Below, piece after piece: positions 33,856-43,251 of a stretch of 49,168 nt of DNA (position 1 is the stretch's first letter; the number at the start of each line of letters is the position of its first letter). This DNA is from JALONO01 sp038209965. Its GTDB lineage: Bacteria > Bacteroidota > Bacteroidia > Cytophagales > Thermoflexibacteraceae. A program made the position numbers and the translations under genes. The DNA lies in NCBI GenBank assembly GCA_038209965.1, contig JBBQXF010000022.1, forward strand, positions 1-49,168. The letters run 5' to 3'. Under the pieces are notes generated by a model, which made no database searches, had not been told where the DNA came from, and worked only from the letters and a program-made list of their open reading frames with translations.

Positions 33856-34791
33856 TCAACTAAACCGTGGCGAGGCCAATACCCGACGGATGCCCTCGTC
33901 CAGTGGGGTCAGATCGCGCTTGAGCAGCGTCCGCATTTTGCTGATTTCGGGCTGTCGGCGGGTCATATCGCCCTCGGGCAAGGGGGGCAGATGAACCACT
34001 TTGGAGCTGGATCCGGTGATCTGGATCACAGTTTGGGCCAGTTCCAGGATGGTCATGAGGTGATCGTTGCCAATATTGACAATATCATTGACCGCCAAAC
34101 TTTGTTCCAGTGCATTGATGGTGGCCTCGATGTTGTCATCCACAAAGCAAAAAGTACGGGTCTGTGAGCCGTCGCCATAGATGGTGATGTCTTGGCCACC
34201 CAACGCCGCCCGGATGAACTTGGACATAACAAAATCAGTGCTTTGTTTGGGCCCGTAGGTGTTGAAGAACCGCAGGATGGTGTAGTCCAGATCGTATTCT
34301 TCTTTGTAGGATCGGCAAAATGCCTCGCCCACATTTTTGACCACCGCGTAGGGCAAGCGGGAATTGAGTGGTGTGGTGAGCTCGCGCTGGGGCAGCTCGA
34401 CCGGTTCGCCATATACCTCCGACGACGAGGAGAAAAACACCCGTTTCACTCCAGTGTTCTTGCTCAGATCCAAGATATTACGGATCCCGCTGATGTCGTC
34501 CAGCACCAGCACGGGGTTGTCCAGCGTCCGCTTCACTCCCACCACTGCGGCGTAATGGAACACATAGTCAAACGAATAGGCCGCCATGATGGGCGCAATG
34601 TCGTTGTAAGAATTGGCGTTGCACTTGATAAACTTCCAATTGCGCAGATTTTTATCGGGCAATTTGCTGGCGGCCCCAGTCAATAGATTATCGATCAAGA
34701 CAACAAAATTGTCTGCCTGCTTGACAAGTGCATCGGCCAGCGAACTTCCGACAAAACCAGCCCCCCCCGTAATCAAAATTTTTGTTTTCAT
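33856..34791 (-). CDS. NAD-dependent epimerase/dehydratase (extended SDR, nucleotide-sugar type)
   Basis: The 311-residue protein is an extended short-chain dehydrogenase acting on a nucleotide sugar. It has the NAD-binding GGAGFVGS at the start, VFFSSSSEVYGEP with the catalytic Ser region, the YxxxK pair in RLPYAVVKNVGE, FFNTYGPKQ, and GDGSQTRTFCFVDD. The latter motifs resemble UDP-glucuronate decarboxylases and related epimerases, so a role in surface polysaccharide sugar synthesis is likely, but product identity is open. The start at 34791 (MKTKILITGGAG) is the natural one; the frame continues to 34863. It is not part of a visible polysaccharide cluster. Confidence 0.88.
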   Translation of the reverse strand: MKTKILITGGAGFVGSSLADALVKQADNFVVLIDNLLTGAASKLPDKNLRNWKFIKCNANSYNDIAPIMAAYSFDYVFHYAAVVGVKRTLDNPVLVLDDISGIRNILDLSKNTGVKRVFFSSSSEVYGEPVELPQRELTTPLNSRLPYAVVKNVGEAFCRSYKEEYDLDYTILRFFNTYGPKQSTDFVMSKFIRAALGGQDITIYGDGSQTRTFCFVDDNIEATINALEQSLAVNDIVNIGNDHLMTILELAQTVIQITGSSSKVVHLPPLPEGDMTRRQPEISKMRTLLKRDLTPLDEGIRRVLASPRFS

Positions 34792-34946
34792 GGTAGCTAT
34801 TTCGGCTAATTGCACGCTATTACAAGGCTGCCCAAGGCCAAGATGCAACTTGGGCATTGCCAAAATTAGGGTTTTCGCCCTAGGCTACCAATCCTTGACA
34901 AGTTCTTTTCAAAAAATAGTTGGTCATACGGGACAAACTACCAGAT

Positions 34947-36418
34947 TTAGTTGGTGGCCCCGAACTGGGGCGATGGATACCGCTGCGAAGCGATGCGCCC
35001 CTTTTGGAACAAAATCTTTTGCGGTGATTGATTGGTTGATGGAACCACGCTATGAAGCAAAAAATATTGCGCGGACCATTGCAAGAGTTGGGGCCGGGTC
35101 AGATAGGCCAAACTGATTTGGCCGGTTTCAACTTCCCCGCCCACCAAATGGCGGAAATGCAATGTTACCTGCTGCACATGACCCAAAGTGGCTTGGGGGC
35201 CATTGTTGGCCAACTGAAGCTGGGAAACCGGCCGATAAGCCACGGCCCTTTCGTAGGGTGGGCGTATTGGGCAACCAAGCGGCATCCAGCACCACCACGC
35301 CCCCGCGCTTGAACCGAAAATAATCGAGGCCGGGAGTGGGCTGACCGCGCGGGGCGGGGGACTTCAACATGGCCCGCAGGTGGGTAAGCCGGTTTTGGTA
35401 GGCAAGCGCATAGCTGGCAGACAAAGTGTTTTCCACCACTTCGTTGATCGGTTCGTAGCCCGCTTGGTACAGTTCAAAGTTCAGTTGGACAGTAGCCCCG
35501 GAGCGCTCCGAGTGGACAATGGCCTGACAATTTTGGCACGCTGCCATACCCGCAAAAGCGGTATACTCGTCGTGAAAATGGCCATCGTCGTCCCATTGGA
35601 GCCGATAAATGCCATTTGGGTACGGGCGGCCCGGTTCGGCATAAAAGCCCAGAAGCTGGCGAGCACCACCGGGGGTCACCTGCGGCACGAAATTTAGGAA
35701 CTTGCGGCCTGCCTTGGGCACAATCGGTTTCTGATCCAATGGCTGCCCCTCCAAGTTGTACAAGTAGTAGTCGAAGCCATTGTCGGCCGGTGTTTGGCTG
35801 TGCAACACGAGCGTGATGAGCTCATTTTCGGGGTCAAGGTGCAGCTGTTATAGCAACGATCGATAGCGGTGAAGGCCCGGCAGCACTTTCTGGGTTTGGT
35901 TGGCTGGCTCATGGCAAATCACCACTGGCTGGTCGTTGTGCCGCCCACCGAGAAAGAACCGCCTGTTTTGGGCCGCAAAATGGGAGACTTTGAGCGGAGT
36001 AGCCGTTTTGATCCGCTGGGGAACAACCGCGCCCCGATCCAGATCAACGGTGATCACTTCTAATTGGCGGGTAGTGATCGGGTGCAAAAAATGGACTTTG
36101 CGGGCTTCTTGGTAGTGGAGGTATTGAAAAACTGCGCCTGTACCCGTATAAGCCTGTTGCCACTGTTCGTGGAGCGCGGTGTCGTATTTGACCAGCCTGA
36201 CCGTTTCCTTGCCAAGCAGTTCGCTGCCCTCCCGGACATTGACCACCGCCAAAAAACCATCGGATCCCAAGTTCAGGATGTTGTAAGTCACTGGTAATTT
36301 GGTCGTAATTTCCCACTGGGTTTGGCGGTGGATCAGCAGTTGGGCCCCGGCTGGACCACAAGTGGCGATCCCAACCAAGACAATTGAAAAAAATCAGTTT
36401 ATAATGAGAAAGATCCAT
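34947..36418 (-). pseudogene. Broken gene for an exported protein of unknown function (three lesions)
   Basis: Reading from the ATG at 36418 (MDLSHYKL), the signal peptide continues as FFSIVLVGIATCGPAGAQ only after a one-base shift in a run of seven A's (36387-36393 on the plus strand). The main frame then runs to a single in-frame TAA at about 35848-35850, after RSLL, and continues without shift as QLHLDPENELITLVLHSQTP. A second shift near 35250 moves ...DAAWLPNTP into YERAVAYRPVSQLQLAN, and the frame ends at 34947. The repaired protein would be about 485 residues, beta-rich, with one CxxC (ACQNCQ). I do not recognise a family. The intact coding character between lesions suggests recent loss or sequencing error. 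Confidence 0.72.
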
Positions 36419-36474
36419 TGGGAGAAGGGCCAATGGATCTAAAAGAGGCCTATTTTTTGCAATAATGAGGGTAG

Positions 36475-36510
36475 AAAAAAGGGTGAAACAGCAATGTTTC
36501 ACCCTTTTTT
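36475..36510 (-). terminator. Terminator of the aconitase gene
   Basis: A 15-bp perfect stem (AAAAAAGGGTGAAAC at 36475-36489 with its complement at 36496-36510) has a six-base loop AGCAAT. Its minus-strand end is a run of T's, and its plus-strand end is too, so it may work in both directions. It lies 42 bases beyond the aconitase stop codon. Confidence 0.88.
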
Positions 36511-36552
36511 CTAAACACACCAAAACCAAGGTTCTATCCCAATATTTTTAAA

Positions 36553-38817
36553 CTATTTTACTTTGGCCGCAATCAGGTTCAGGGCCGATCCAGCTTTGAA
36601 CCATTCGATCTGCTGCGCATTGTAGGTGTGTTTCACTGGAAACTCATCCACCGAGCCATCGGCGTGCGACAACTGCACTGTTAGATGTTGCCCGGGCGCA
36701 AAACTGCCCAGCCCGAGAAGGGCGATATTGTCATCTTCTTGGATCTTGTCATAGTCGGCCTTGTTGACAAAGGTCAGCCCCAACATTCCCTGCTTTTTGA
36801 GGTTGGTCTCGTGGATCCGGGCGAAAGAGCGCACCAAGATGATCCGCACCCCCAAGTGGCGGGGTTCCATGGCGGCGTGCTCGCGGCTGGAGCCTTCACC
36901 ATAGTTCTCGTCGCCCACGACTATCGATCCAATGCCCGCCGCTTTGTAAGTGCGCTGCACAGCAGGAACTTCGCCATATTCGCCCGTTAGTTGGTTCTTG
37001 ACACTATTGGTAGAACCATTGAAGAAGTTGACCGCCCCGATTAGCAAGTTGTTGGAGATATTGTCCAAGTGCCCACGGTACTTGAGCCACGGCCCAGCCA
37101 TGGAAATATGGTCGGTGGTGCACTTGCCCTTGGCTTTGATGAGCAATTTAAGGTTGGTCAAGTCAGTGCCCTCCCAAGCTTTGAACGGGGCCAAGGCTTC
37201 CAAGCGATCAGAAGTCGGGCTGATGTGCACACTCACTTGGCTGCCGTCTTCGGCGGGAGCTTGGTAGCCAGCATCCCCCACGGCATAACCCCTTGGTGGG
37301 GCTTGCAGGCCAGTTGGTTCGTCAAACATCACTTCTTCGCCATCCTCATTGATCAATGCATCGGTCATCGGGTTGAAGGTCAGGTCACCAGCAATGGCAA
37401 AAGCGGTCACAATTTCGGGCGAGGCCACGAATGCATGGGTGGACGACAAGCCGTCGTTCCGCTTGGCAAAGTTGCGGTTGAACGAGGTAATAATCGAGTT
37501 TGCCTTATTGGGATCGGATACATGGCGCGACCATTGGCCGATGCACGGGCCGCAGGCATTGGCCAGCACTACCCCGCCCATGTTGGCAAAAATCTCGAGC
37601 AGGCCGTCGCGCTCGGCGGTGAAGCGCACCGTTTCAGAGCCGGGGGTAATGGTAAATTCGGCCTTGGTCTTCAGTTTCTTGGTGATTGCTTGCTGGGCCA
37701 GCGAAGCCGCCCGGGTCAAGTCCTCATACGAAGAGTTGGTGCAAGAACCGATCAAGCCGACTTCCAATTTGGCTGGGTATCCTTTTTCACGGACCGCAGC
37801 GGCAAATTGTGAGAGTGGCCAAGCCAAATCTGGCGTGAAAGGCCCGTTGACATGCGGCTCCAGTTCCGACAGGTTGATCTCGATCAGTTGGTCATAATAA
37901 TTGGCCGGAGCCTCATATACCTCTTGATCGGGACGGAGCAGGGCGCGGTATTGATCGGCCAGGGCTGCCACATCGGCGCGGCCAGTGGAGGTCAAATACT
38001 CGTTCATTTTATCGTCATACCCAAAAATCGAGGTAGTGGCCCCGATCTCGGCCCCCATGTTGCAAATGGTGCCTTTGCCGGTGGCCGAAATGGAATCGGC
38101 TCCTTCGCCAAAATATTCTACTATGGCATCGGTGCCGCCCGAAACGGTCAATATCCCGGCCACTTTGAGGATCACATCTTTGGCCGAAGTCCAGCCGCTC
38201 AATTTACCGGTCAGTTTCACCCCGATCAATTTGGGGAATTTCAGTTCCCAAGCCATGCCCGCCATTACATCGACGGCATCGGCCCCACCCACGCCAATGG
38301 CGATCATGCCCAGCCCGCCCGCGTTGGGGGTATGGGAATCGGTGCCGATCATCATGCCACCGGGGAAAGCATAGTTCTCGATCACCACTTGGTGGATAAT
38401 GCCCGCCCCGGGCTTCCAAAAGCCGATCCCGTATTTGTCGGACACCGAGCTGAGGAAATCATACACCTCTTTGTTGGTTTCGTTGGCAATGCGCAGATCC
38501 TCAACGGCGCCCACTTTGGCCAAAATCAGGTGGTCGCAGTGCACAGTAGAGGGAACGGCCACTTGGGGAATTCCGGCGGACATGAATTGTAAAAGTGCCA
38601 TCTGGGCGGTCGCATCCTGCATGGCCACCCGATCCGGGGCAAAGTCCACGTACGACTTGCCGCGCTCAAATGCGTGGGTGGGCAAACCCTCGTGCAGGTG
38701 GGAGTAGAGGATTTTTTCGGCCAACGTGAGCGGCCGGCCCAAGATTTGGCGGGCAGCCGCTACGCGGTCGCCCATGCGGGCATACACTGCCCGGATCATC
38801 CCTATGTCAAACGCCAT
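36553..38817 (-). CDS. acn: Aconitate hydratase, mitochondrial-type
   Basis: The 754-residue enzyme isomerises citrate and isocitrate in the TCA cycle with a 4Fe-4S cluster. The cluster cysteines are in GSCTNSSYEDL and ACGPCIGQW (CxxC). The swivel domain with YGEGSSREHAAMEPRHLG is in the last 200 residues. The length and sequence are those of the mitochondrial-type class rather than the longer AcnA (about 890) or AcnB (about 860). The ATG at 38817 (MAFDIGMIRAVYARMGD) is preferred over the frame's first ATG at 38862. It lies downstream of sufC-sufD on the same strand, but a terminator (38898-38946) separates them, so it is probably its own unit. Confidence 0.95.
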   Translation of the reverse strand: MAFDIGMIRAVYARMGDRVAAARQILGRPLTLAEKILYSHLHEGLPTHAFERGKSYVDFAPDRVAMQDATAQMALLQFMSAGIPQVAVPSTVHCDHLILAKVGAVEDLRIANETNKEVYDFLSSVSDKYGIGFWKPGAGIIHQVVIENYAFPGGMMIGTDSHTPNAGGLGMIAIGVGGADAVDVMAGMAWELKFPKLIGVKLTGKLSGWTSAKDVILKVAGILTVSGGTDAIVEYFGEGADSISATGKGTICNMGAEIGATTSIFGYDDKMNEYLTSTGRADVAALADQYRALLRPDQEVYEAPANYYDQLIEINLSELEPHVNGPFTPDLAWPLSQFAAAVREKGYPAKLEVGLIGSCTNSSYEDLTRAASLAQQAITKKLKTKAEFTITPGSETVRFTAERDGLLEIFANMGGVVLANACGPCIGQWSRHVSDPNKANSIITSFNRNFAKRNDGLSSTHAFVASPEIVTAFAIAGDLTFNPMTDALINEDGEEVMFDEPTGLQAPPRGYAVGDAGYQAPAEDGSQVSVHISPTSDRLEALAPFKAWEGTDLTNLKLLIKAKGKCTTDHISMAGPWLKYRGHLDNISNNLLIGAVNFFNGSTNSVKNQLTGEYGEVPAVQRTYKAAGIGSIVVGDENYGEGSSREHAAMEPRHLGVRIILVRSFARIHETNLKKQGMLGLTFVNKADYDKIQEDDNIALLGLGSFAPGQHLTVQLSHADGSVDEFPVKHTYNAQQIEWFKAGSALNLIAAKVK

Positions 38818-38897
38818 ATCAATAAAAGTGTTAAAATCGATAAACAATAAAGGTGCACGCATTAACGGTGCGGGGCAAAGATAGGGGCTGATCCGTT

Positions 38898-38946
38898 AAA
38901 AACGAAAAGTCAGGACTAATACCTTCGGGTACGTCCTGACTTTTCG
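38898..38946 (-). terminator. Terminator of the sufC-sufD unit
   Basis: A 14-bp perfect stem (38903-38916 with 38933-38946) encloses a smaller TACC-TTCG-GGTA hairpin and is followed on the minus strand by TTTTT (38898-38902). It starts 20 bases after the sufD stop. Confidence 0.88.
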
Positions 38947-38966
38947 GATTGGAGAAAAACGAAGAT

Positions 38967-40283
38967 TTAATCGTCGTAAACGTCCATTTTTAAACGTTGG
39001 GCAATGATTCTTTCGGTGTAACGGCGCACTGGCTCATACTGGACCCGGGCCAGCACATCGGCGGCAAAGGCAAACATGAGCAGGGCGCGGGCATTGTCCA
39101 AAGTGATGCCCCGGGCCCGGAGGTAGAACAGCGGTTCTTCGTCCAGTGCCCCGGTGGCGTGGCCGTGCGAACATTTCACGTCATCGGCCCAAATTTCCAA
39201 CTGCGGCTTGGCATCCATATTGGCCGATTCAGAAAGCAGGATGTTTTTGCTCGATTGATACGCATTGGTTTTTTGGGCATCGGGGCGCACAAATATTTTA
39301 CCATTGAACACGCCGCTGGATTTGCCATCGAGCAGGCCCTTGTACAATTGGTTGCTCTGGGAGTGGGGCATTTGGTGATCCACCGCGGTGTGGTTGTCCA
39401 CCAAGGTATTGCCCGTGATGGCCATCAGTCCGTTCATGAACGCCTCGCAGTTTGAGCCCGCAATGTCGATGTGCAGGTTGTTGCGCACCACTTGCCCGGT
39501 GAGCGATATGGTCGTGTTGGCATAGTAGCTGTCGCGCTCCTGGTGGGCTTTGGTCATCCCGATGTGCGAGGCATTGGCCTCTTCGTTCTGGATTTTATAA
39601 TGATCCAGCCGGGCATTGGGTGCCACAAAGATCTCGGTCACCATGTTGGTGAGCGGCGCAAACTCGCTGGTAGTGCTGTTGTAGTGCTCAATGATGGTGG
39701 CTTGGCTGCCCGCGCCCGCCACGAACAGGTTGCGCACCTGGGCGATTGTGTTGCCCGCGTGGGCATCGGCAATGTAGTGGATGATGATCGGCTGCTCCAC
39801 CACTTGGCCGGGCTTGATCCACACAAACGTGCCCTCGCTGGCCAGCGCGGTGTTCATGGCCGTGAAGAGGTGGTCGGTAAAGCCAGCGTATTGCCCAAAA
39901 TGCTTTTCCACCGTTTCGGGAAACTTGGCCCAAGCTTCTTGCAACGAACAAATGGCCACTGCGCTCTCGGCCGAGGCAATGTGCGAGTGCTCACTGACAA
40001 AAAAACCGTTGACAAAAACCAGCACATTGGCCGTGCCCTCCTCGTACTGCTCCATGAAGTGGGCCACCCGATCGGGGACTACCTCCGTCGCCGCCGCAAA
40101 TGTGTAGGGCCGGGCCAGCACATTTTTGAGGTTCGTGTATTTCCACTCTTCGTGCTTGGTGGTGGGCACGGTCAGCCCCGAAAAAATCTCGGCGGCGCGT
40201 TGCCGGAGCGTGTCGGTGGGTGGCTCGCCCTCCAATTGGGACAAGACCAGTTGCTTAAAATCAGGTTTATCGATGGTTTCCAT
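38967..40283 (-). CDS. sufD: Fe-S cluster assembly protein SufD
   Basis: The 438-residue protein is the D component of the SufBCD scaffold, which builds Fe-S clusters with SufC ATP hydrolysis. It has the SufB/D N-terminal region (TTKHEEWKYTNL), a long right-handed beta-helix core (for example NLFVAGAGSQATIIEHYNST), and the C-terminal helix region with the family motif VKCSHGHATGALDEEPLFYL. The conserved Cys and His of that motif are present. The ATG at 40283 (METIDKPDFKQL) is chosen over the frame start at 40373, since the latter overlaps the end of sufC. It follows sufC with a 56-base gap and is terminated by a strong hairpin. Confidence 0.95.
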   Translation of the reverse strand: METIDKPDFKQLVLSQLEGEPPTDTLRQRAAEIFSGLTVPTTKHEEWKYTNLKNVLARPYTFAAATEVVPDRVAHFMEQYEEGTANVLVFVNGFFVSEHSHIASAESAVAICSLQEAWAKFPETVEKHFGQYAGFTDHLFTAMNTALASEGTFVWIKPGQVVEQPIIIHYIADAHAGNTIAQVRNLFVAGAGSQATIIEHYNSTTSEFAPLTNMVTEIFVAPNARLDHYKIQNEEANASHIGMTKAHQERDSYYANTTISLTGQVVRNNLHIDIAGSNCEAFMNGLMAITGNTLVDNHTAVDHQMPHSQSNQLYKGLLDGKSSGVFNGKIFVRPDAQKTNAYQSSKNILLSESANMDAKPQLEIWADDVKCSHGHATGALDEEPLFYLRARGITLDNARALLMFAFAADVLARVQYEPVRRYTERIIAQRLKMDVYDD

Positions 40284-40339
40284 ACAAATAGGTTGGGGCG
40301 AAAGGAAATAAAAAGTGGAAAAGGTGGATGGATCGGCTA

Positions 40340-41098
40340 TTAGGCCAAGGCATCCACTTCGTCCTTGATCCAATCATATCCTTTTTCTTCCAGCTCGAGG
40401 GCCAGTTCTTTGCCCCCCGACTTGACAATCCGGCCTTGGTAAAGCACGTGGACAAAATCGGGCACGATGTAGTCCAGCAACCGTTGGTAGTGGGTGATGA
40501 TCAACACCGCGTTATCGGCGCGGCGCAGGGTGTTCACCCCACCGGCCACAATGCGGAGCGCGTCTATGTCCAGCCCAGAATCGGTCTCGTCCAAGATGGC
40601 CAGTTTGGGATCCAGCATGGCCATCTGAAAAATCTCGTTGCGCTTTTTTTCCCCGCCCGAAAACCCCTCGTTGAGCGAGCGGCTCAAGAACGACTGGTCG
40701 ATTTCCACCAGTTTCATTTTTTCTTTGATCAACTTAAGGAAATTGACCGCGTCCATAGGTTCTTGGCCCCGGTACTTGCGCACCGAATTGACCGCGGCCT
40801 TGAGGAAATTGGTATTGCTCACACCAGGGATCTCGACTGGGTATTGGAATGCCAAAAACAAGCCCTCCCCTGCCCGCGCCTCAGGGGCCAGATCGAGCAG
40901 ATTCTTGCCGTTGAATTCAACTTGGCCCCCCAGCACTTCATAGTCTTCGCGCCCCGCCAATACAGAGGCCAGCGTACTCTTGCCCGACCCGTTGGGGCCC
41001 ATAAGGGCGTGGACTTCACCGGGATTAATCTGGAGGTTGATACCCTTAAGGATTTGTTTTTCGCCAATGGCGGCCTCTAAATTATTGATAGTCAGCAT
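40340..41098 (-). CDS. sufC: Fe-S cluster assembly ATPase SufC
   Basis: The 252-residue ABC-type ATPase powers the SufBCD complex. Its motifs are complete: Walker A GPNGSGKST at about 35-43, the ABC signature FSGGEKKRNE near 148, Walker B LAILDETDSGLD near 170-181, and the switch His in VLIITHYQRLL. The GLFLAFQYPVEIPGV segment is typical of SufC. It is the first gene of the visible unit and is followed by sufD. sufB, usually next to it, is not upstream here: that side holds a degraded membrane-protein gene on the other strand. Confidence 0.96.
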   Translation of the reverse strand: MLTINNLEAAIGEKQILKGINLQINPGEVHALMGPNGSGKSTLASVLAGREDYEVLGGQVEFNGKNLLDLAPEARAGEGLFLAFQYPVEIPGVSNTNFLKAAVNSVRKYRGQEPMDAVNFLKLIKEKMKLVEIDQSFLSRSLNEGFSGGEKKRNEIFQMAMLDPKLAILDETDSGLDIDALRIVAGGVNTLRRADNAVLIITHYQRLLDYIVPDFVHVLYQGRIVKSGGKELALELEEKGYDWIKDEVDALA

Positions 41099-41399
41099 AT
41101 TGTTGATTTACGAATATTTTTTGAAAAAGCTTGCCCCAATGAATGTGGCGCAAAATTGGGTTTATTTAGAATTATTTTAAATAGATAACCGATTTATTTT
41201 AAGATTGTTTGGGAAAAGGAGGCTTGATTTGTTGAGATAATGCGGGCCACTGCTTCGGCAATGTGGCTGGCAAGCCCCAAGATCCAATGCAGCGCTGGTT
41301 GGTCTTATCTTGCCCCAAAATTGGTTTTGTCGCGAACAACGCAAATAAACGAGCAAAAAAAGACAAATCGTTAGTCAAATTAGTATCTATTTGGCATGA
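41099..41399. other. Intergenic region upstream of sufC
   Basis: About 300 bases. The first 100 are AT-rich and should contain the sufC promoter. The rest has no credible gene. I see no IscR-like or Fur-like operator that I could name with confidence. Confidence 0.45.
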
Positions 41400-41895
41400 A
41401 TCGCAAATAACCTGTCCAACGCAAAATTTTCATTGGCCGAAGACTGGACCATCGTGCTGCTTGGTTTTTTAATCATCGGCCCGGTGGTTTTCGGTATGGC
41501 CTTGCCCGAACCCACTTTTGGCTGGAAAAACGGGATCGAGTTGCTGGAAAAAGTATTGGCCGTGCCCAACCTGCTGGCCTTGGCGGGGCAGTTGTTGTTC
41601 AGTATGTTCATTTTGGGCTTGGGGGCTTGGCTGGCCCAAAAACCGGTCAAAAATGCCCTCATTGCTGTTCCCCCTAGTTTATCTTCTGGGAGTGGCCTCG
41701 CTCGTAGTGGCCAGGAATGCACAGGTGAAAGCCTGTAACTTGGAAGCGGTTATTTTTAGTTTGGCCATTGGACTGGAAACCAAATTTTCCGATCTTTTCA
41801 GTGCCAACCAAAAAAAACCGCTTTATGCCTTTTTGTTGGCCCAGACTTTCAATATTTTACTTACCTTGGCCACCGCGCTGTTATTGTTAAATTAA
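41400..41895 (+). pseudogene. Collapsed YeiH-type (putative sulfate exporter) membrane protein gene
   Basis: Frame 1 from about 41400 reads LAEDWTIVLLGFLIIGPVVF, then LLEKVLAVPNLLALAGQLLF and ends near PVKNALIAVP, where the frame shifts and continues as LVYLLGVASLVVARNAQVK, then LEAVIFSLAIGLETKFSDLF and LLAQTFNILLTLATALLLLN. The start matches the N-terminal region of YeiH/UPF0324 proteins of Bacteroidota, and the end matches their C-terminus, yet the several hundred residues between are absent. No good start codon exists; an in-frame stop lies at 41397. I read it as an internally deleted and frameshifted relic. Family assignment is from memory of the motif pattern. Confidence 0.62.
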
Positions 41896-41914
41896 TCTGC
41901 TGTTTTCCATCACC

Positions 41915-42832
41915 ATGAAAATACCACCAATAAAATACTGCTTGATTGGGCTGTTGCTGGGCCTCGGCTCGCTCTCGGCGTTGGCCCAGCCGCGCGCCAG
42001 CCGCGAACAATGGATCCAGCTTTTCAACGGGAAAAACCTCAAAGGTTGGGACATCAAAATTGCTGGCCAACCAATCAACGACAATTACAAAAACACCTTT
42101 CGGGTAGAAAAAGGCATTTTGCGGATCATATATGATCAATACGAAAATTTTGCTGACAAATACGGCCATTTGTATTACCAAACGCCCTATTCCCACTACA
42201 TTCTTGAATTTGAATACCGGTTTTTGGGCGAACAAACCAAAGGCGGCGCGGCGTGGAACGTGCGCAACAGTGGCGTAATGCTGCATTCCCAATCGGCCCA
42301 AAGCTTGTCCATGAACCAAGGTTTTCCCGTCTCGCTGGAAATGCAACTGTTGGGTGGGCTGGGCAAGGGCCCGCGCCACACCGGCAACCTCTGCACCCCC
42401 GGCACGCAGGTGTTCATGGCTGGCCAGCTCAACGACAACCACTGTATTGACTCCAACTCCCAGACCTACGACGGGGATCAATGGGTGCGCGGCCGGGCCA
42501 TTGTACTGGGCGATTCGGTGATCCACCACCTGATCAACGGCGACACAGTGCTAACCTACCAAAAACCCCGCATTGGGGGTGGGTTTGTGAACGAGGGCTT
42601 GAACTGGGTGAAGGGGGGGGTGGATGCCGCCGCCGCCCAAGCGTGGATCAAAAAAGACAAAATGCCGCTGGCCGAAGGGTACATTGCCCTGCAAGCTGAA
42701 AGCCACCCGATCGAGTTCCGAAAAATCCGCTTGCTCAACTTGTGCGGCTGCACCGATCCCCGAGCGAGCAATTATCAGTCTTACTACCGCCGGGCTGATA
42801 ACAAGCAATGCAAGTATCGGAAAAGAAATTAA
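41915..42832 (+). CDS. Exported DUF1080 protein (3-keto-disaccharide hydrolase family)
   Basis: The 305-residue product has a signal peptide (about 1-25, ending SALAQ). It has the DUF1080 beta-jelly-roll pattern: WIQLFNGKNLKGWDIKIAG, FRVEKGILRIIYDQYENFAD, HYILEFEYRFLGEQ, NSGVMLHSQ, GFPVSLEMQLLG and EGYIALQAESHPIEFRKIRL. The family includes glycoside hydrolases acting on 3-keto-disaccharides and many proteins of unknown specificity. The C-terminus has a short Cys-containing tail (LCGCTDPRA...QCKYRKRN). It is convergent with the STAS-like gene, with a four-base overlap of the two stop regions. Substrate unknown. Confidence 0.87.
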   Translation: MKIPPIKYCLIGLLLGLGSLSALAQPRASREQWIQLFNGKNLKGWDIKIAGQPINDNYKNTFRVEKGILRIIYDQYENFADKYGHLYYQTPYSHYILEFEYRFLGEQTKGGAAWNVRNSGVMLHSQSAQSLSMNQGFPVSLEMQLLGGLGKGPRHTGNLCTPGTQVFMAGQLNDNHCIDSNSQTYDGDQWVRGRAIVLGDSVIHHLINGDTVLTYQKPRIGGGFVNEGLNWVKGGVDAAAAQAWIKKDKMPLAEGYIALQAESHPIEFRKIRLLNLCGCTDPRASNYQSYYRRADNKQCKYRKRN

Positions 42833-43251
42833 TTGGCTGATTCCAACAGCCATTCTTGGGCAGTTGCGGCGTTGCCAAAGAACTGGATTTCGTAGGTGTC
42901 GGCCACTTTCACCTCAGCAATCTCATCGACTGCCTGGTGCACTGCCATGTTGGCCACCACTTCCTCAGGGATCACGATGGCTAGCTTTTTTAGGCCCGCC
43001 TGATGCCAGCGGGGATAGACGTGCTGTGCGATCCACTCTTGCATTCCGGGGTCGAGAATGACCTTCTGCTGGCGGGAATCACTCAAATAATAGTTGGGGT
43101 GATACTGCTCCATGATCGCACAGGCTTTCAAAAAGCCAGCTTTGGTTTCTTCGTCGGTCATGAACAACGATTGGGCAAACCCAACATAGATCAAGATCGA
43201 GTTGGCTTCGTCGAGTGTCAGTGAAAAAAAAGCGTCTTTGTGCAGCTCCAC
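42829..43251 (-). CDS. STAS/SpoIIAA-like small protein
   Basis: The 140-residue cytoplasmic protein shows the alternating strand and helix layout of SpoIIAA-like or STAS-type proteins common in Bacteroidota: NSILIYVGFAQSLFMTDEET, LKACAIMEQYHPNYYLSDS, MQEWIAQHVYPRW, LKKLAIVIPEEV and YEIQFFGNAATAQEWLL. The segment YYLSDSRQQKV occupies the place of the phospho-accepting Ser loop in STAS proteins, but I cannot assign a phosphorylation site. It could be the partner of the SpoIIE-type phosphatase at 45622, which is an inference from genomic proximity only. Its stop codon overlaps that of the DUF1080 gene. Confidence 0.6.
   Translation of the reverse strand: MELHKDAFFSLTLDEANSILIYVGFAQSLFMTDEETKAGFLKACAIMEQYHPNYYLSDSRQQKVILDPGMQEWIAQHVYPRWHQAGLKKLAIVIPEEVVANMAVHQAVDEIAEVKVADTYEIQFFGNAATAQEWLLESAN

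Noticed and set aside
35848..35850. In-frame TAA considered as a recoded (read-through) stop
   Set aside because: The same gene has two frameshifts, so decay or sequence error explains it more simply; no recoding signal was seen.
41221..41390. Possible remnant reading HIAEAVARIIS on the minus strand
   Set aside because: Only about 25 residues, ended by a stop and without family match; not enough to call a relic.
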